A stretch of DNA of 51,571 nt, from contig PWLA01000208.1 in assembly GCA_003559555.1 (NCBI GenBank), positions 1 to 51,571 on the forward strand. The letters run 5' to 3'. Shown piece by piece: positions 49,557-51,571 of this stretch (position 1 is its first letter; every line of letters begins with the position of its first letter). A program made the position numbers and the translations under genes. The notes below the pieces were generated by a model. That model had not been told where the DNA came from and did no database searches. It saw only the letters and a list, made by a program, of their open reading frames with translations. Source of the DNA: Gemmatimonadota bacterium (lineage in GTDB: Bacteria; Gemmatimonadota; Gemmatimonadetes; Longimicrobiales; Gaopeijiaceae).

Positions 49557-50678
49557 ATGAACTTCACCATTACCCGCCAGAACCTCCACGAGGGGCTGAA
49601 CGCCGTCTCGGCCAGCATCCCCTCGAAGACGACCCTTCCGGTCCTCTCGAACATCCTCTTCCACGCTACGGACGAGGGTGTCTTCATGAGCGGAACCGAT
49701 CTGGACGTGGCCGTGCGCATCCAGGTGCCCGCCGAGGTACTGGAGGCCGGAACGATGACGGCTCCGGGCAAGAAGCTCCAGGAGATCACCCGGGAGCTTC
49801 CGGATGAACCGGTCCAGGTCGAAACTCGGGGTGATCAGATCGAGCTGCGCTGTGGTCGCTCCCACTTCAAGTTGAACGGGCTTCCGGCCGAGGACTTCCC
49901 GGCCCTGCCCAGCGTGTCGTTCGAAGGCGGGTGGGAAGCGGCCGGAGAGGATCTCCTCTCCCTCATCCGCCACACCTCCTTTGCAGTCTCCACCGAAGAG
50001 ACCCGGCCCGTGCTGAACGGGGTCTTGTGGGAGCTCCGGGACGGGGAGATGCGCATGGTGGCCACCAACGGGCACCGGCTGGCCCGGATGCGGATCCCCG
50101 CAGGCCCCTCCATGGAGACCACCACGCAGCTCATCGTGCCTCCAGCGGCCCTTCAGCAGGTCCAGCGCCTCTTCAAGGGCGATGAGAGCATTCAGGTGGC
50201 CCGGGAGGGAAACCACCTGGGATTCCGCGCTGCGGGCACGGAGGTCTACAGCCGCCTCATCGACGGGACCTATCCCAACTACGAGCAGGTGATTCCCAAA
50301 GACAACGACCGGATCGCCATCGTGGATCGCAAGCCACTGGAATCGGCCATCCGAAGGGTCGCGGCGGTGGCATCGGACCAGACGCACCGTATTCGCATGG
50401 AGTTCACCCGGGACCAGGTCATCTTCAACGTCCTGACCCCGGACCTGGGTGAAGCCCACGACGAGCTCGAGGTGAGCTATGAGGCCGAGGACCTGCAGAT
50501 CGGCTTCAACGCCAACTACCTGCTGGAGGTCCTCCGGTACATCGGCACCGACGAGGTCAAGATGAGCTTCAAGGCTCCGGAGCGGGCCGCCACCCTGGAA
50601 CCGGTGCGCACGGACGGGGAGGAGGGAGCCGACGTGGACTACCTCTGTCTGGTCATGCCCCTTCGTCTGGTGGATTGA
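49557..50678 (+). CDS. dnaN: DNA polymerase III beta subunit (sliding clamp)
   Basis: Ring-shaped processivity factor of 373 aa. Start MNFTITRQNLHEGLNAVSASIPSKTTLPVLSNI and the end LCLVMPLRL (family ending MPMRL) are typical. Other matches include ATNGHRLARMRIP and IDGTYPNYEQVIP. GGAG lies five bases before the ATG. recF and gyrB do not follow; pyrE converges instead. Confidence 0.97.
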   Translation: MNFTITRQNLHEGLNAVSASIPSKTTLPVLSNILFHATDEGVFMSGTDLDVAVRIQVPAEVLEAGTMTAPGKKLQEITRELPDEPVQVETRGDQIELRCGRSHFKLNGLPAEDFPALPSVSFEGGWEAAGEDLLSLIRHTSFAVSTEETRPVLNGVLWELRDGEMRMVATNGHRLARMRIPAGPSMETTTQLIVPPAALQQVQRLFKGDESIQVAREGNHLGFRAAGTEVYSRLIDGTYPNYEQVIPKDNDRIAIVDRKPLESAIRRVAAVASDQTHRIRMEFTRDQVIFNVLTPDLGEAHDELEVSYEAEDLQIGFNANYLLEVLRYIGTDEVKMSFKAPERAATLEPVRTDGEEGADVDYLCLVMPLRLVD

Positions 50679-50729
50679 CCTCCGCGGGAGCGCAGGTCGA
50701 CGACGCCGGATTCAGAAAGAATCAAGGGC

Positions 50730-51302
50730 TCAGGTTCCGGTGACGTCCTGGGCGGCCGAGAGGAGCTCACTGGCGGTGAAGAGGCGAATGAGGGGAACCT
50801 CCGCTTCGGTCTCCAGGCGTTCGGCTCCCCCGCTCTCCCGATCCACCAACGTGAGTACAGCCAGGACCCGGGCACCCAGATGCTGGACCGCGTGGACGGC
50901 CCGGAGGGCCGAGCCTCCGCTGGTGAGGGTGTCTTCAACCACCACCGCACGGGCATCCTCGGGAAGGCCTCCTTCGATCTGCCGGGCGACGCCGTAGTCC
51001 TTGGGCTGCTTGCGAACGGAGAAGGCGTTGAGGGGCCGGCCGTCGAGCCAGCTCCGGTGGGCCAGGGCATAGGCGATGGGGTCGGCTCCCATGGTGAGTC
51101 CGCCCACCCATCCCGGATCCAGATCCCGGGATCGGAGGGCGGCCAGACCCACCGCGCCCACCAGTGCTTGACCCTCGGCGCTCATGGTGGTGCGCCGGGC
51201 ATCGATGTAGTAGGACGAACGGGCCCCGCTCGCCAGGGTAAACTCTCCCATGACGAGGGACCGTTCGACGAGCAGCTCCAGGAGGCGGTTGCGTTGATCC
51301 AT
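50730..51302 (-). CDS. pyrE: orotate phosphoribosyltransferase
   Basis: Pyrimidine-synthesis enzyme that joins orotate and PRPP, 190 aa. FTLASGARSSYYIDARR is the N-terminal signature. The PRPP-binding loop is AVVVEDTLTSGGSALRAV, and KDYGVARQIEG is the flexible catalytic loop. The protein is normal in length. Its start is only 18 bases from the divergent lipoprotein start. Confidence 0.95.
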   Translation of the reverse strand: MDQRNRLLELLVERSLVMGEFTLASGARSSYYIDARRTTMSAEGQALVGAVGLAALRSRDLDPGWVGGLTMGADPIAYALAHRSWLDGRPLNAFSVRKQPKDYGVARQIEGGLPEDARAVVVEDTLTSGGSALRAVHAVQHLGARVLAVLTLVDRESGGAERLETEAEVPLIRLFTASELLSAAQDVTGT

Positions 51303-51320
51303 ACCGAAGAACTTCCACCC

Positions 51321-51571
51321 ATGGACGGTGGCGTCAAGGAGAAGGCCCGGGGCTGGTGGGCCTGGACGCTCCTCATTCCGCTGCTCGTGATCCTGGGTGG
51401 GTGTGAGTCGGATCCGGTGGATTCGCAGGATCGGGTGTTCGCCCAGGTGGGCCAGATCCAGGTCCAGGTCCAGTCCGCGGTGGCCGGGGGCACTGGCGGT
51501 CTCGAAGAGACCCTGGCCTGGCGCTCCGACGGTCCCTGGGTCCTGGCCGAGCGGATCAGCTACCAGGGCCA
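51321..51571 (+). CDS. lipoprotein, 5' part only (cut by the window edge)
   Basis: The frame from the ATG at 51321 stays open to the last base (83 codons). It starts with a basic stretch (MDGGVKEKARGWWAW), a hydrophobic segment (TLLIPLLVILG) and a lipobox LGGC with the acylated Cys at residue 28. Serine/aspartate and glutamine-rich mature sequence follows (VGQIQVQVQSAVAGG). It is probably an outer-membrane lipoprotein. The visible part has no family signature. Confidence 0.7.
   Translation, partial: MDGGVKEKARGWWAWTLLIPLLVILGGCESDPVDSQDRVFAQVGQIQVQVQSAVAGGTGGLEETLAWRSDGPWVLAERISYQG

Noticed and set aside
50705-50725. Small hairpin between dnaN and pyrE as a terminator
   Set aside because: Five-pair stem with no T-run on either side.
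1-51571. CRISPR arrays, insertion sequences, prophage genes, tRNA or rRNA genes
   Set aside because: No regularly spaced repeats of the right size, no transposase-like frames or terminal inverted repeats, and no tRNA or rRNA signatures were seen by eye. A dedicated search was not possible.

Overview
The window is about 51.6 kb of very GC-rich bacterial DNA (roughly 70% by eye) that contains the replication origin neighbourhood of a chromosome. The gene order rpmH-rnpA-yidD-yidC-mnmE-mnmG, with parA-parB beyond it and dnaA-dnaN diverging from it, is typical of an oriC region. The house style (long acidic or proline-rich linkers, GTG starts, NtrY/NtrC pair, parAB next to a bactofilin, a long cyanobacterial/plant-type IspH) fits Gemmatimonadota best. 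That assignment is an inference from gene content, not from a marker tree.

Layout. (1) 0.2-8.2 kb: a PilB/GspE-type ATPase with an extra zinc-ribbon tail, a convergent gene of unknown function, then an NtrY-like kinase, an NtrC-like sigma-54 activator, an outer-membrane barrel protein with a bactofilin-like head, and a DUF4390-like exported protein. (2) 8.3-21.9 kb: a tightly packed minus-strand run, transcribed from about 21.9 kb downward. It holds a GAF/fRMsr-like protein, an MBL-fold hydrolase, a GlcD-GlcE fusion, an aldehyde dehydrogenase, GlcF, a flavin-reductase-fold protein, an M20 deacylase, a DUF1611 P-loop protein, a GNAT acyltransferase, an FAD monooxygenase-like protein and an N-acylamino-acid racemase/OSBS enolase. 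Many junctions are 4-base GTGA overlaps. The last part looks like a D- to L-amino-acid (or D-glutamate) conversion pathway. (3) 22-34.8 kb: M42 aminopeptidase, FxsA, IspH, a MarR regulator, lipoamide dehydrogenase, LemA, and a lipA-pdhA-pdhB-pdhC operon preceded by a possible attenuator, then LOG and Nif3 proteins. (4) 35-39 kb: a parA-parB-M23 peptidase-bactofilin operon with two perfect parS sites flanking an ORF-poor stretch. (5) 38.9-40.6 kb: a CarH-like B12 photoreceptor repressor diverging from a secreted fasciclin (FAS1) gene whose promoter is covered by four 11-bp direct repeats. (6) 41-51.6 kb: mnmG, acylphosphatase, mnmE, yidC, yidD, rnpA, rpmH (minus strand), dnaA, an origin with DnaA boxes and a DnaA-trio element, dnaN, pyrE and the start of a lipoprotein gene.

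The most striking points are the CarH-like/FAS1 light-switch candidate, the D-amino-acid cluster embedded in a glycolate/lactate oxidation operon, the origin with DnaA trios plus a second DnaA-box cluster about 14 kb away, and the candidate terminator/antiterminator ahead of lipA-pdhABC. No tRNA, rRNA, CRISPR array, insertion sequence or phage gene was seen.
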